Shown here: positions 37,062 to 50,007 of the stretch, in pieces | Layout: each line of letters starts with the position of its first letter | Position numbering within the stretch: position 1 is the stretch's first letter | Source of the DNA: Dendrophyllia cribrosa | Lineage: Eukaryota; Cnidaria; Anthozoa; Scleractinia; Dendrophylliidae | DNA: 64,000 nucleotides | Assembly (NCBI GenBank): GCA_024195265.1 | Contig: JAJLRJ010000010.1 | Span: 9,234,003-9,298,002 of the forward strand | Direction of reading: 5' to 3' | Notes under the pieces: generated by a model | Databases searched by the model: none | Told to the model about the DNA's origin: nothing | Seen by the model: only the letters and a program-made list of their open reading frames with translations | Position numbers and translations under genes: made by a program

Positions 37062-38094
37062 CTAAACAATTAAAAACAGCAGAAATCAAACATAAAATCA
37101 ATCACAGTTGCATTTAACCCCGTAAGTAATAAAGACATTAAACTAGATTGTTTTTCAGTAAAGTTTTCATGAAAGACTATAACATGAGTCAATACAGAAT
37201 AAAATACAGGCTTGTACAGTAAAGTAGAGGAACAAACTTTTGGGACACCCTGTAGATAATTCATAAGACATACATGTACAGTGTAGCATTATTATTACTT
37301 ATTTTAAACATAGACACGCATTGCGTGCATGAGCTATTTTGAAAATTCCCTAAATGATATGAAATGGTGAAAGCAACAAAACAGCGGAAGTAAACTCGCA
37401 CAAATGACCGCTTGCAGATATACGTTTTACAAATCCTCCGGCCCGCCCCCCTACCCCCCCAAAAAAATATCGAGATCACGAACTTGGGACCAAAACTCTA
37501 TTTAGGTGGAAAAATGCAAAGTTTGCTTTTGTATTCTAGCCGAAAGGGTTAGGAATGAAAATAGGAAGGAACAAAATCACAAGTTTTGGCTTGCTTTTTC
37601 ACAGGATTTCCGGAGTTATTTTATGACGAAACTACGGCCCCAGTGAAATGAGCAACTTGTTTCATTAATCAGTGTACTAAATGTCAACCAGAAAAGTCCT
37701 GCACAGAAATTTGATGCATCCAAATTCAAGGAGTAATATTATTTCGTGGAAATTTGTACCTAGTCTTTTCTTTTAAAAAAGTTGCTTTTATTATTAACAA
37801 AAGAAACGTGTAAATGGTTGCCTTTGGCCTGGAAGACGCAAACTAATTAAATTAGAGACATTTAGCTACAGGTTTTCGGCTTGCAAACGTCAAACCGCAA
37901 ACGTCGAGGAGTCACGTGATCAAACGCTGACTTCACGTTTGAGGTTTTCAACGCACGTATTCGACGGCAGGAGGTAGGTTTTGACGTTTGGGATTTCCCT
38001 CAAGGTTTTGTTGCTTTTCTTTTCAGTTATTTCGCGTATTGACGGTACAAATATGTAACGTAGTTATCTGTCTAGACATAAAGAAGAAATTTAA

Positions 38095-41000
38095 GAGAGT
38101 GTCCACCAGAAAACCAGGCAGGACCAGGCAGGTGGTGATAATACTCAAATCACCGATTTCGCTCAAACTTGGCACAAAGGTTGAGGGTCATGAGCAGATA
38201 CATGTACCAAAATATAAGGTGAAAATTTTCTATTCTCTCTGAGTTGTAGGGTCCCCCCCGAAAAATGGCCATCTGGCACAAATTTATGCATATTAATTAG
38301 CTAAATTTATTCGAGTGGTTAGACAACAAAAATAGTAGCCTGGGAATAAAAACTACTAAATCGTATTCTATATTGATCAGTCTTGTAGCAAAATGTGTTA
38401 TTGGAATCGGTTGCTTTGATTTTCTGCTTTCCTAATACCGAAAGTGAAGGGCATATTTGGTCATTTTCACGAGACGCCAAAATTAGGTCATTTTAGATCT
38501 TAATATCTCCAATGGGCAACAAGCTAACAACGTAGTTTTAATACCAGAAGTAAGAAGTATCTTTATGCTTTCGAAAAATATAATAAAATTTTTGGGCAAC
38601 TAAATAGCTTTTTAGTATGAAGGAATTTTTGCACCTCACCCAACGATTTCTGGTGATTTCATCAAAATTCGGTAATTAAAAAAAGTGGTTTAATTTTAAT
38701 GAAATTGCAAGAAAAAGATAGCAAATGTTCAGCTAAGCATCGTTCTGCTTAAAACAATGCTAAACTTAGCAAGAAGAGCTTTTTGAAGCACATTTCACGA
38801 AGTTTGTAAATGAGGGTTTCTGTCTTTAATACTTCATTTTCAGTGCAAAAAAAAATCAATGGGACACTTCTCTCCGATCTACAATAACTCTGAATTTTAC
38901 TTTCAGGTACAGTAAGGGACACAAGAAGGCAAAGACTGATACATACATGTCATTTTAGTGCTTCAGACTCTTTGCTAGGGTCCATTGCGATCCGGCCATC
39001 CAGTATATTTTTTAAAAGTTCGATCGCCTAATTCAGATCTTCGTCGATATTTATCGCGCAGTTCATCGCTGTTGACTTTGCTATGAGAATATACATTGCT
39101 ACCTTGTTGTAATAGCTCCAGTTTATGCAGTAAGAGTGAGACAAATAAGTTATAAAACCACGGGAGAACCATAAACGCCATCGAAAACTGTCAACATAAT
39201 GTTTGGAAAACATTCTTCGCCATTTTGAAGTTGAGCCTGTGTTGTGGTCAGTCAGTGGACAACGGACTACCGGATCGACGGATCGACGGACAACTCGTAC
39301 GGACCACGGACTACGCATAATATAACGGATAACTTGGTGTAAAACGCATACAGGATATAAGATTTGGACTGGTTAAATTTTACAGTCGATTTTCAAATGT
39401 TGATTATTTCGAACTGCAAAAAACAGTCCATAACTTAAGATTTGTGACCAGAAAATTCAATACGAAAGGGTCTGGAAAATCGAATAATTCCTTGACCGCT
39501 CTAAAAATAATTCGACATTTGTCTTGTTTTTTTTTTCGTTGCTTTTTTTTGGTTTTTGCTTTCATTTTGGTTTGTGGGTGAAACAAAGTATGAGCCATTG
39601 GTGGATCTAGACTAGCTCATAAGGTCGGAGACAGAAGTAAACATTCTCTGCCATTTTGAATGCCGAAGTTAACGGAAGTTAGCGCCAACAAAATACTAGT
39701 TCAAAATCGGCTTGCGATTAGGTTTCTACATTTTGTATAACTTAATATATATGCTAATCCTGATTGTGGCATTAGGCCATGAAAAGATACCCCGTTTAAG
39801 ACAAAAAGTGATGGAATCGAGACCCCGTTAAGAGACAAGAACCCCATTTTTAGTGAAGTACTCTATCGAGCCGCACGTCTCCGTTAAGGCCAGGTAAGGG
39901 ATCGGTAGAAAAGTTATACTACAACTATGTTACTACATAATAGTTAAAAGCATCTAGATAGTCATATTTAAAAAAAATTCAAAACCTTTTTGGATCTTAT
40001 TGTTACCTGTATATTATTTACTGCGCATGAGACATGATAGGCTCAAATCAAACCTTCAGGCATGGAAACAGATAACTTGGTAGGTCGATTGCCTTTTGAA
40101 TGATTCGTCGAAAATCTTTTTCTTATTACTCTATACTCGAAACTCATCCAAGTGCAACCAAAAGGCGGGGGGGGGGGGGGGGGGTTGATTGCAACTCCTC
40201 CCTTGGGTTTTTGCGCTTTTACAATATTTCGGAAATATTTTATCTATAATACATAACCTGTGATGTGTTATGCAAGATAAGGTAAATAGTTTGGGTTATG
40301 TTGGTACTAACAATTCAAATTTATAGGGAAAATGCTGAAATTGCAAATAGTTTTTGCTAGAGTTGTAAAATATGAAACATTAAACATTTTGCTACATTTG
40401 GTAGCAAAAGACAAACAAAAGATAACTGTCCTCAAGGAATCATCCGATTTCCCAGACATTTTGGTATTGAATTTTACCGGTCACAAATCTTTATTTCTAA
40501 AGTTCGAAAAAATCAGTGTTTGAAAATCGACTGTAAAAAATTATCCAGTCCATTAAAGCACGATTAAGCTAACCCAGGATTAGTGTCAAATAACTCAACA
40601 ATTTAAAAATTTTCAAAGTGTTCTGCCCTTCAGTTTTGACTATAAACAGAGAATTTTCAAAATTAACCAGTCCAAATTTTATATTCTGTATGCGTTTTAC
40701 AAGAAATTATCCGATATATTATGCGTAGTCCGTAGTCGGTCGATCCGGTAATTCGGTAGTCCGTTGTCCATACTGACCACAACGCAGGCTCAAAAATTTA
40801 ACTTCAAAATGGCGAAGAATGTTTTCCAAACATTATGTTGACAGTTTTCGATGGCGTTTATGGTTCTCCCGTGGTTTTATAACTTATTTGTCTCACTCTT
40901 ACTGGCATAAACTAAAGCTATTACAACAAGGTAGCAATGAATATTCTCATAGCAAAGTCAACAGCGATGAACTGCACGCTAAATATCGACGAAGAGCTGA

Positions 41001-41917
41001 ATAAGGAGATCGAACTTTTAAAAAATATACTGGATTTGGCCGGATCGCAATGGACCCTAACAATGAGTCTGAAGCACTTAAATGACATGTATGTATTAGC
41101 CTTTGTTTTTTTGTGTTCCTTATTGTGCCTGAAAGGAAAATTCAGAGTTATTGTAGAGAGAAGTGTCCCATTGTTTTTTGCATTGAAAATGAAGTATGAA
41201 AGACAGAATCCCTCATTTACAAACCTCATGAAATGTGCTTCAAAAAGTTTTTCTTGCTAATTCTAGCATTGTTTTAAGCAGAGTGATGCTTAGCTGAGCA
41301 TTTGCTGTCTTTTTCTTGCAATTTCATTAAAATTAAACCACTTTTTTTAATTACCGAATTTTGATGAAATGGCCAGAAATCGTTGAGTGAGGTGCAAAAA
41401 TTCCTTGATACTAAAAAGCTTTTTAGTTGCCCAAAAATTTTATTATATTTTTCGAAAGCATAAAGATACTTCTTACTTCTGGTATTAAAACTACGTTGTT
41501 AGCTTGTTGCCCATTGGAGATATTAAGATCTAAAATGACCTAATTTTGGCGTCTCGTGAAAATGACCAAATATGCCCTTCACTTTCGGTATTAGGAAAGC
41601 AGAAAATCAAAGCAACCGATTCCAATAACACATTTTGCTACAAGACTGATCAATATAGAATACGATTTAGTAGTTTTTATTACCAGGCTGCTATTTTTGT
41701 TGTCTTACCACTCGACTAAATTTAGCTAATTAATATGCATTTGTGCCAAATGGCCATTTTTCGGGGGGGACCCTACAACTCAGAGAGAATAAAAAAATTT
41801 TACCTTATATTTTGGTACATGTATCTACTCATGACCCTCAACCTTTGTGCCAAGTTTGAGCGAAATCGGTGATTTGAGTATTATCACCTCCTGCCTGGTC
41901 CTATCGTGGACACTCTC
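38095..41917. mobile_element. Long inverted-repeat transposon flanked by TTAA
   Basis: About 3.8 kb with complementary arms: 38095 to about 39500 and about 40430 to 41917. Outer ends are GAGAGTGTCCAC and its complement; both sides are flanked by TTAA (38091-38094 and 41918-41921). The centre of about 0.9 kb carries a run of 18 G (40167-40184) and no transposase. A non-autonomous, piggyBac-like element is the best reading; arms are diverged by scattered changes, so it is not a recent or artefactual fold-back. Confidence 0.75.
40167..40184 (+). repeat. Poly-G tract
   Basis: 18 consecutive G in the centre of the inverted-repeat element. Confidence 0.85.
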
Positions 41918-43737
41918 TTAAGTCGAAAGAGTGCTTGTTGAGCATTTTGTCTTCTCTCGAAAAACAAGCATTTGCACAGGGAGCAAATCCAATATGGCGG
42001 CGATCAACATGCGAGCGAGTAAAAACCTCTAGCTAAACCGGTAAAAGTCATGATACCTCGAACGCCAAACACCTAACCTGAAACTGCCGTTTGCGGTTTG
42101 CCGTTCACGTGAAAAACCTGTAGCTAAATGTCTCTATTAAATTGTTTTCAACTCCAAACTACAAGCTAATTAAGTTAGTGACACGAAAATTCTCTGAACC
42201 ACCTGTTTCCGTAATGTCAACCAGAAAAGTCTTTCACAGAAACTAAACGCATGTATAATGAATATTGGTAGTCTCCTAGTAAATTGCAACTAATATTATT
42301 TAAACAACTGTTTTTATTCTCCACAAAAAGTTGTGCAAATAGAAACAGAAACTAATTATATTAAATTGTTTTCAACTCAAAACCACGAACATTGTTGAGG
42401 TTAACATTTGGAACCAAACACCTTTTCCTGTAATGTCGACCAGAAGTCTTAAATCAGAAACTTAGCGCATCCAAAATGAATTTTGCAACTAATATTTTTT
42501 TTTAAACAGGCGTTTATTAACGCACCATAAGAATTAATTACATTACTTTTTCTCGAAAACATGTTGAATTCCATCACGTACCGGTTTCTATAAGGACAAA
42601 GTTCAACATTTGCACGTGCACACAACGTGACTGCTCATACAAAATACAGTTGCTACTCGCTTATAGTAATCGCTTGAGGCATACAATTAATAACCTACAC
42701 ATCTGCTCACATTAATTCAAAGAAAGATAAACGTTTTAAATCTGTAAATTGTATATTAATTGCATTACAACGTTTTCTCTGTTGAACTCCATGCATCACG
42801 GACAAGTTTCTTAAAGGACAAAGTTCAACATTTTCACGTGCAGACGTGACTGACAAAAAAATGCAATTTTAAATAGTAATCGCTTGAAACCCAGGCTTGA
42901 AACATACAATTCCTTTTTCCGCATCACATTATTTTAAATCCGCTTGCCGTTTTTGCAATTAAACTTTACTTTCTTACTTCAATACAAGCTCACCTATTTT
43001 TTGGACGTCTCATCCCCCGCAGTCCATTGTACAATTCATGCATAGAGCACATTATAGGCGGTATTTCCCAATAAATGTCCTTGATATTGCCATGTTAGCA
43101 AGCCATTCGGGATTACACGACCCCACAAGCTTTTAGCTGTTAAACATATCGTGTATAAAATAATAAAGGTTTCCCATCCTATTAGAGCAAAGTTCCCAAC
43201 CAACAAATTTTCAAACTTTACACTTTTAGTGTTTGAGGAAACAATCGCGAAGATGGCAAGATGGTTGATTTTCAATTCATGTCAAGTGCTCTTCTTTGAC
43301 CTTCAGTAATACTACTTTAGAAGCGAGAATTGGATTGGCTGACATAGTACACGGTGTACATACTGGAGGCAATCTGATTGGTGTAACATAACCCAAGACA
43401 TACACAAACAAACAAACATACTAACATACAAACATCGCAAACCGACCTTTGCGCCTGCTAATGACCTTTTTTTTTTCAAAATAGCTAAAAATCTTGCAAT
43501 CGCAAAAAAACACTACCAAGGTTATGCATTACCATACAACTGTACATGTAGTTGAGAAAGGACAGAAAGACCTGGGAGGAGGAACAGGGAACATTTTTTG
43601 AAAGTCTACTTTTAGAAACACTCTATGACCTCACTAATACAACCACTTGACGATGTGCACTTGCAATACTCAAGCTACATGTACATGCACAGCATTATGC
43701 ACAACTTGATAATTAAATATTATTAATAAATACTCAC

Positions 43738-43983
43738 ATTGCACATCGATGTTCACAAGCTCTGATGCATTGCCACACTCATTGCTGGCTTCACATCTGT
43801 AGTCTCCAGCTTCACTTCTTGTAATATTTGTGAGTTCGAACACATGTCCATTGGTGCGCTGACCACTGCTGACCTTGATCCAAGACACAGTCGGTGGAGG
43901 AGTCCCAGATGCTTGACATGTCAAAGTCAAGTTCTCACCTTCAGTTATTTTTTCATCTGGTATTGCTTGGATGGATGATGGCT
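43738..43983 (-). CDS. RTK exon: Ig-like domain, type A copy 3
   Basis: 246-nt phase 1-1 Ig-like exon, nearly identical to 47455-47700. It carries the LTLTCQASGTP and DYRCEASNECGNA cysteine motifs and the VSWIKVSS tryptophan. Donor is GTGAGT and acceptor is CACAG. In the transcript it follows the B exon at 44518 and precedes the B exon at 36795, across the long intron that hosts the 3.8-kb TTAA-flanked element. Confidence 0.82.
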
Positions 43984-44517
43984 CTGTGATGAAGAAACAA
44001 CAGCAAAAGAAGAAGAAAATTGAATGCACCTCAACAATTTCAAATTAAGAGAGACCATCAAAATTGCATGTGAATTGATTGATTGATTGATTGATTGATT
44101 CTGTGATTTATTTTATACGGAAAATGCTTCGAAGATATGGAGGATGCGGATGTTAGAGACTTATGCAGATGTGTACCACCTCATCCTGTCGGGTGCTCTG
44201 AAGTTCTGATATAAGGTGAAAACTGAATGCATTTAATCAGACCAAACTAAGTACAAGAGTTCATTACAATAATGTATAATTATGACTTTGCAGGTTATGT
44301 GAATAGCAGCTGCTAGTCTCCCATGGCTGTGGCACCCAGCCAATTGAGAAGCTGACCACTTTCTGTAATAACAGCCTTTGTATTGTAAGTACATGTAATC
44401 ATATTTTAAATGCTAACCAAACAGTCTCTTAATTTTTTTATAAACATTAAAAAGTAACAGAAGTCTGAAACTTAAGTTGCTAACACACACACTAAACTGG
44501 GTAATTCGTTGATTTAC
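43984..44517. other. RTK intron
   Basis: Intron between B copy 2 and A copy 3, with a short GATT tandem repeat (about 44075-44100). Similar sequence lies in the matching intron at 47701-48712, a trace of the module duplication. Confidence 0.55.
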
Positions 44518-44784
44518 CGTTAACAGTAATGGGAGTACTAAGAGCACTGCTTGCTGTTCCTATGGTGTTGTTAGCAACACATTTGTAGATGAAGAATCCA
44601 CTGCTTGACAGTGCTTTATTCCACATTCCTGAGCTGCTTGTCTCGAGAGCAGTGTCGTTTTTAAACAACTGATATGACATCACTGGCGGATTAGCAACAG
44701 CTGAGCAATTGAACTTTACAGTGTCATTCTGACATGCTTTGTCTCCAGTGGCATTTGTTGTCAATTGTACATGCTCTGGTTTGT
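44518..44784 (-). CDS. RTK exon: Ig-like domain, type B copy 2
   Basis: 267-nt phase 1-1 Ig-like exon with cysteines in FNCSAVANPP and YKCVANNTIG. The acceptor is in TTTAG and the donor is GTAAAT, placed as in the other B copies. It is paired with the A exon at 43738-43983 across a 534-bp intron. Several Asn-X-Ser/Thr sites suggest a glycosylated extracellular domain. Confidence 0.82.
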
Positions 44785-45242
44785 CTAAACAATTAAAAAT
44801 AGCAGACATAAAAAATAGAATCAATCATTGTGGAGCAGGGATGGGACTGGCACTCCTTCCAGAAAAACTACATGTGATATTCCAAAATAGCCAATTCCAA
44901 TAACAAATGAGGACCTGCATAAAAATCAGCAGACAACGACTTCACTAATCTTTATGTACAAATACCCTATTTATTCAATTAAGCGCCCTGGGTGCTTATT
45001 AAATCTTTGGACCTTGACAGTGGGTGCTTATTCGAGGTAGGTGCTTATTACAGTAAATTTTCACCATTTTCAGCAAGTAGTTTATTTTGAAACAAAACAA
45101 TAAATAACAACAAAACGTGAAGATGTACACAATGTACCAAAGCAGACTTTTAACTGTTCATTGAAAGTTTCTTTAAAATACTATGAAAACTTGGTCTTCG
45201 GGGGAGTCTCTGAGTAGTACTTAGTCAATATTATTTCAATCT

Positions 45243-45311
45243 CATTGTCACTAAGGTCAATAAGACATTACATTAAAACATAACATTGTCTTATTGACCT
45301 AAGTGACAATG
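45243..45311. repeat. Short inverted repeat
   Basis: CATTGTCACTAAGGTCAATA at the left and the near-perfect complement ending TGACCTAAGTGACAATG at the right, loop about 18 bp. Confidence 0.75.
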
Positions 45312-46046
45312 TTTTGTTTTTATTTGTTTTTTATGTATTTTTTTTATTTTTTCTTCTTTTCTCTATGTACATATGCATGTATGTAGGTCGTATTGTATCG
45401 CATTGTATTATAGTGGAACACTCGCCGGGCCGAAGGCCCGGTTGCGCAGCCCCATACTCATAGAACCTATGTCCGTCATTTTTCATGGTCATGGCTAGCG
45501 GAATGTTTCGCGGGCGCGTCCATCCGTGTGCCCGCCGCCGTACGCGCTGAGCAGGAAAGGTACTTCTATGTTTTCCTGTGTTTACTAAGCGGAGAAAACC
45601 GTTTAAATTAAAGTCGTTATTTTCCTGTATTTTTTCGCGGTTTGCTACTCAAAACAGGGATACTCAGAAGCCGCTATATTGGAAAAAGAAGAGCTTTCAG
45701 GGATAAAATCTTGCTTCGCCGGGGAGATGTTTGTCACTTCGGGTTTCAGAACTGAAGAAGCGGAGATTTAAAGAATTTCCAACAGTGGAGGGACTTAACG
45801 GTAAAACAAAATACATTTTTCCATGGGAATTTATGTTGATATCAATCTGTGATTGACTTTTTCTTTGTGTTCTCGCTAGTTTTGGATAATTGTTTATGAA
45901 ACGTTCTCAAATTCACTCGTTTTGATTTCTTTCATCGAAGACAGCTCGGCCTCTATGAGCTATAAATATATGGTTCGCGTTTTGCTTTTCAACGTAAACT
46001 AATGGAGATTTGAATAAAATTTTTCGAAAGAAGATTGTGTTGTCCA

Positions 46047-46500
46047 TTTTTATGTGTTTGTTCATTCATTACATAGGTTGAAAAGCGATTTTATGTAAAC
46101 AAAACAAGACTTGAATTTTATTATAGTTCTAACTTCACTCGCGTGGCCGTATGCAAATATGTTTGTGTATTTTTGGCCATTTTGATTTCCAAATCAGTTT
46201 CTCAGGAATTTTTTGACAAGCAACAACTGTATTTTTTAACAGTAGTCGTAATAGTTATTCTAGACGGAGAAAAAGTTGTTTTTGTGAACTTTTGTACGGT
46301 CTAAATGTACTGTGCAGACGGTCGTGTAATACTGTTTTTGAGAATTGCTAAAATTGAAAAATAGCCCAATCGTCAATATTAATCTTAATTCTTGTGCTTC
46401 CGACCTTTCACCTATTAGTTAAGTTTCATCTTAGTTAAGCTTGTTCAGAGGGTCTTCAGAGGGCGCCGCTGTTAGGCTAAGCCTAACTATATATATTATT
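46047..46500 (+). repeat. Dispersed repeat, copy 2
   Basis: Matches 1-411 along its length with small indels. Upstream (from about 45410, TGGAACACTCGCCGGGCC) looks like the continuation of the same interspersed element. Confidence 0.7.
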
Positions 46501-46589
46501 GTATTATATCTCATTAAACAAATTTCAAATTATAAAAAAAAACTAAGGTCAAGAAGCAAACTCTCTGTTGCTGCCTCGTCGATGTCTGA

Positions 46590-47390
46590 CACCGTAACAT
46601 CTGCAATGGGTCAGTCGCCCGAGAAGCAGATAGGGCTTGCTGGATGGATGTTAGGCGATCTAGACCTGCATGACAAGGCTGACCCTCTTTTAGGCAATGA
46701 ATTTTGGTCATCTTCATATCCGTCAGGGGGCACAGTTAATGTGCAGCTTCTGAAAGAACGGATAATTAACTCTCTGTCCAGACTATCCCAGGCCTCAAGA
46801 TCCCACTGAACGATTTCACAATGAGGTGGGCCATGCATGTTTCCTGCAGCTGTAAATGAATGAGCTCCCTCAGCCATCCATGCATCATACTTCTCAATTA
46901 CTTTGGCCTCAAAGGGCTTGTTCCACGCCATGTCAGGGGCTTGGATATACTTAGTACACCCGCTGGGTACTGTGACAGGATCGATCTTTCACTGCGTGAG
47001 TTCTTGCTTGATGCTGTCTGTGATGTGGCATTTAAAAGAGTCCCAACCCAATACCCAACAAGTAAATGAGAACTTGCTAATACTTCTTGCACCCAGTCAT
47101 GCGTCAGATCTTCGTTTATTCATCCGTTCACAGAAGAGGCTACATAGCACTTATTTTTAAACTCCTCATTAAGTTGCTTTGTTTCTCTCTTGGCTCCCAG
47201 AAAGAAAATAAACGGCTTATAGTTTTGTTCCGTCTGCTTTTGCTGCCAAACATACAGAGACTTTAGACTTCAGTTGTCTTTAGTCAAATTGATTTTTCCC
47301 CAACATTGTCTACTGTAGTGCTGGACAGCATATCTTGCCAGACAGCTGTTTCATCCATGGCAATGATGTCACTATGACTGTTGGAAAACC
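46590..47390 (-). pseudogene. pogo/Tigger-type transposase remnant
   Basis: In shifting minus-strand frames: SDIIAMDETAVWQDML (first catalytic D in MDET) with SSTTVDNVG, YKPFIFFLGAKRETKQL, HDWVQEVLASS, KYIQAPDMAWNKPFEAK and KYDAWMAEG. These are blocks of pogo/Tigger/jerky-type DDE transposases, in order along the strand. Frames are broken several times, so the gene is dead. It sits inside an RTK intron and ends near the dispersed repeat at 46500. Family assignment is by motif recall. Confidence 0.65.
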
Positions 47391-47454
47391 TGTCAGGCTA
47401 AATCTATAGCATTGTGCACAACATGACAATTAAATATTGTAAATTACTACTCAC

Positions 47455-47700
47455 ATTGCACATCAATGTTTACAAGCTCTGATGCATTGCCACACTCATT
47501 GCTGGCTTCACATCTGTATTCTCCAGCTTCATTTCTGTTAATATTTGTGAGTTCTAACACTTGTCCATTGGTGCGCTGACCACTGCTGACCTTGATCCAA
47601 GACACAGTCGGTGGAGGAGTCCCAGATGCTTGACATGTCAAAGTCAAGTTCTCACCTTCAGTTATTTTTTCATCTGGTATTGCTTGGATGGATGACGGCT
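47455..47700 (-). CDS. RTK exon: Ig-like domain, type A copy 2
   Basis: 246-nt phase 1-1 exon with the same Ig-like domain as the other A copies (LTLTCQASGTP, VSWIKVSSGQRTNG, EYRCEASNECGNA). Donor is GTGAGT and acceptor is CACAG. It is almost identical to 43738-43983, and similarity continues into the flanking intron sequence, which indicates recent segmental duplication. It pairs with the B exon at 48713. Confidence 0.82.
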
Positions 47701-48712
47701 CTGTGATGGAGAAATAATAGCAACGGAAGAAGAAAATTAAATGTTGCTCAATGATTATGAAAAAAGAGAGATCACCAAATTTGTACTGGTCAGTTGATTG
47801 ATTGATTCTGTGATTTATTTATTGATCTGGTATTGCTTGAATGGCTGTAGTTGGTGGCAAGATACGTGTACATGTATGATGGCGAAGAAGCAAGTAGTAT
47901 TCTTCTACTTTTCATTCAGTGATACACTTAATTGATTTACTATTTAATATTATTATGAACCCTTTCCCTCCCACAAGAGGCAAAGATCTAATCAAGGGAG
48001 AAATTATTTTGCAAACTACCAATAAACAAAAAATTATCAAAATAACTTATTAAAGGAACTTCAAAACAGTTCACACTTCTGGTTTTCATCCACAGACTAA
48101 ATTATACAGGAGAACCTGACAATATACACTGTACACAAGTGGAGGTTTTAGGCGAAAACTAAATACGTTCAATCAGACCATGCAAACCAAATCCAAGAGG
48201 TCATTAATATATGACGTAGCAGGTAGATGTACCAGTGTATTGCTGGGTTGTGATTATAAGGATTGAGGTGGCCGGCTGCACAAGGAAAGCAGGTGGTCAT
48301 TAAACCCTTTCAATCCCAGAGTCAATTATGTAGACATGTAGTGTACATTGTGGTTCTAATTTTGAGTCTGTGGGCAAATCCTATGGTGTGGGCATTCAAA
48401 TGAAACCTCTTTGGCAGTACTTTTGTATGGTACCATTTGTTTTTCAATATTTGACACAAAAGAGGGATTTTTCATGAAAATTTGATATTTGACACTCTTG
48501 GGAGTGAAAGGAATAAACCAAATACATGTATAAATTTAGCTAGTCTAAACTACATGTACTAATGACAGCCCTGGTATTGTAATTAAAGATCATTTTCTTT
48601 AATGCTAACCTAACAACCTCTAAAATTATTGGTTGTGAGAAAGTAACAGAAGTCCAAAAGTTAGGTATACTAATACTTGCTGACTAAAATTTAAGGTAAC
48701 TCCTTGATTTAC
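47701..48712. other. RTK intron
   Basis: Intron between B copy 1 and A copy 2. Contains a short GATT repeat next to the exon (as at 44075). No other feature seen. Confidence 0.5.
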
Positions 48713-48979
48713 CGTTAACAGTAATGGCAACACTTGACATGCTGCTTGCTGTTCCTATGGTGTTGTTGGCTACGCAATGGTAGATGAACAATCCACTGCT
48801 TGACAGTGTTTTAATCCACACTCCTGAGCTGCTTGTCTCAAGAGCAGTGTCGTTTTTAAACAACTGATATGACATCACTGGTGGGTTAGCCTTAGCTGAG
48901 CAATTAAACTTCGCAGTGTCATTCTGACATGCTTTGTCTGCAGTAGCATTTGCCATAAATTGTACATTCTCTGGTTTGT
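48713..48979 (-). CDS. RTK exon: Ig-like domain, type B copy 1
   Basis: 267-nt phase 1-1 exon, Ig-like. It has a first cysteine in FNCSAKANPP and a second in YHCVANNTIGTASS, with the segment SYQLFKNDTALETSSSG between. Here the second strand reads YHC where the sister copies read YKC. The acceptor lies in TTTAG before ACAAACC and the donor is GTAAAT. It is one of three B copies (also 44518 and 36795), each followed in the transcript by an A exon, so B-A forms the duplicated unit. Confidence 0.8.
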
Positions 48980-49736
48980 CTAAAGAAGAAACAATTTTAT
49001 TAAAAACAGCAGCAGCTGCTATACTTTATACCGTATGTATACTGTAAGTACCATGATTTACACACAGCCACTGTAAATTTTGCAAACTGACTCTGCTTTT
49101 GTAATGCAAAGTTGCAGTATCGGAATGATATTGGACTGATTAGAACTTTTGAAATTGAATGTATAAAGACAGAAGAGGGCAGAGGTATGCCTTTTGTTTA
49201 ATTTTTTGTTACATCGGCTACATGTACTTTCGGAAAAAGTCAGTGAAAAGTCTCTTTTGCAGAACCACAACTCAACAAGCAATAAAAGTTTGAGAGAAGT
49301 GTCAAATCAAAAAGCAAAAATAAGTTTCCAGCAGACAATAACAGTCATTCTAAATCACAAAATTTGTTACCACAAAAAGGGAAAAATTGACATAATCCAC
49401 AAAATAATATTATTATAATTATCCTGCAAACATGCACAGTGCATGTACAGTTGTACATGTATGCAGTCACTGGGGTGCACAATCCTTACTAGAATGTTAT
49501 CGAACTAAACAATAACAGGCGACCAGTTAAGGTTACCAAGGCTGTGCTCTAAAATTTTTTCAAAGGAAGCCTAAAGGGAGTCCAACTATAAAATTTAGGG
49601 TGCCCAGCAGTTAAGCTATGTGAAAAAACTCAGTTTTTCTTATCGCTCTTTGACAAAAGTTAGCAATCTATGGCACCGGGGCATTAAATCTACTTTGTTT
49701 AATGAGGGTGACACTTACATGTTTTGAAACAGTCAT

Positions 49737-49980
49737 ATATATATATGTGACCAACACACCTGTGGCCCGAGAATTCCATGTCGAATTGGAATTTAGAAAT
49801 GTTAGTTTTTGAGGAGGGAGGAAAACCCGGAGGACTTGGAGAAAAAATCCCTCGGCCCTCGGAGCAAAGATGAGAACTAACAACAAACTCAACCCACATA
49901 TGACGTCGAATCCGGGAATCGAACCCGGGCCACGTTGGTGGGAGGCAAGTGCTCTCACCACTGCACCATCCTTGCTCCCC
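49737..49980 (-). mobile_element. tRNA-derived SINE
   Basis: On the minus strand the head reads GCAAGGATGGTGCAGTGGTG (A-box region) and CCCGGGTTCGATTCCCGG (B box), as in a tRNA. It is followed by an unrelated body ending in an AT repeat at 49737-49746. It lacks the rest of a tRNA fold, so it is a SINE rather than a tRNA gene. Next to a poly-C tract (49991-50007). Confidence 0.75.
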
Positions 49981-49990
49981 ACCGCGCCAT

Positions 49991-50007
49991 CCCCCCCCCC
50001 CCCCCCC
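49991..50007 (+). repeat. Poly-C tract
   Basis: 17 C followed by further C-rich sequence. Confidence 0.8.

Larger units (their letters stand above)
37062..43737. other. RTK intron, 6.7 kb, with long inverted-repeat element
   Basis: Largest host intron after the Polinton one. It is mostly occupied by the TTAA-flanked inverted-repeat element 38095-41917. The rest (37062-38090, 41922-43737) is AT-rich with internally repeated blocks around 42200-42850 (for example ACAAAGTTCAACATTT), perhaps old tandem duplication. No exon seen. Confidence 0.5.
44785..47454. other. RTK intron with transposon remnants
   Basis: Intron between A copy 2 and B copy 2. It contains a hairpin at 45243-45311, a dispersed repeat up to 46500 and a dead pogo-type transposase gene (46590-47390). 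Confidence 0.55.

Noticed and set aside
46441..46809. 122-codon plus-strand frame
   Set aside because: Mirror of the transposase remnant on the minus strand, which has the recognisable motifs.
49900..49980. A tRNA gene on the minus strand
   Set aside because: Only A and B box regions fit; there is no acceptor-stem pairing and the body continues into an unrelated SINE tail.
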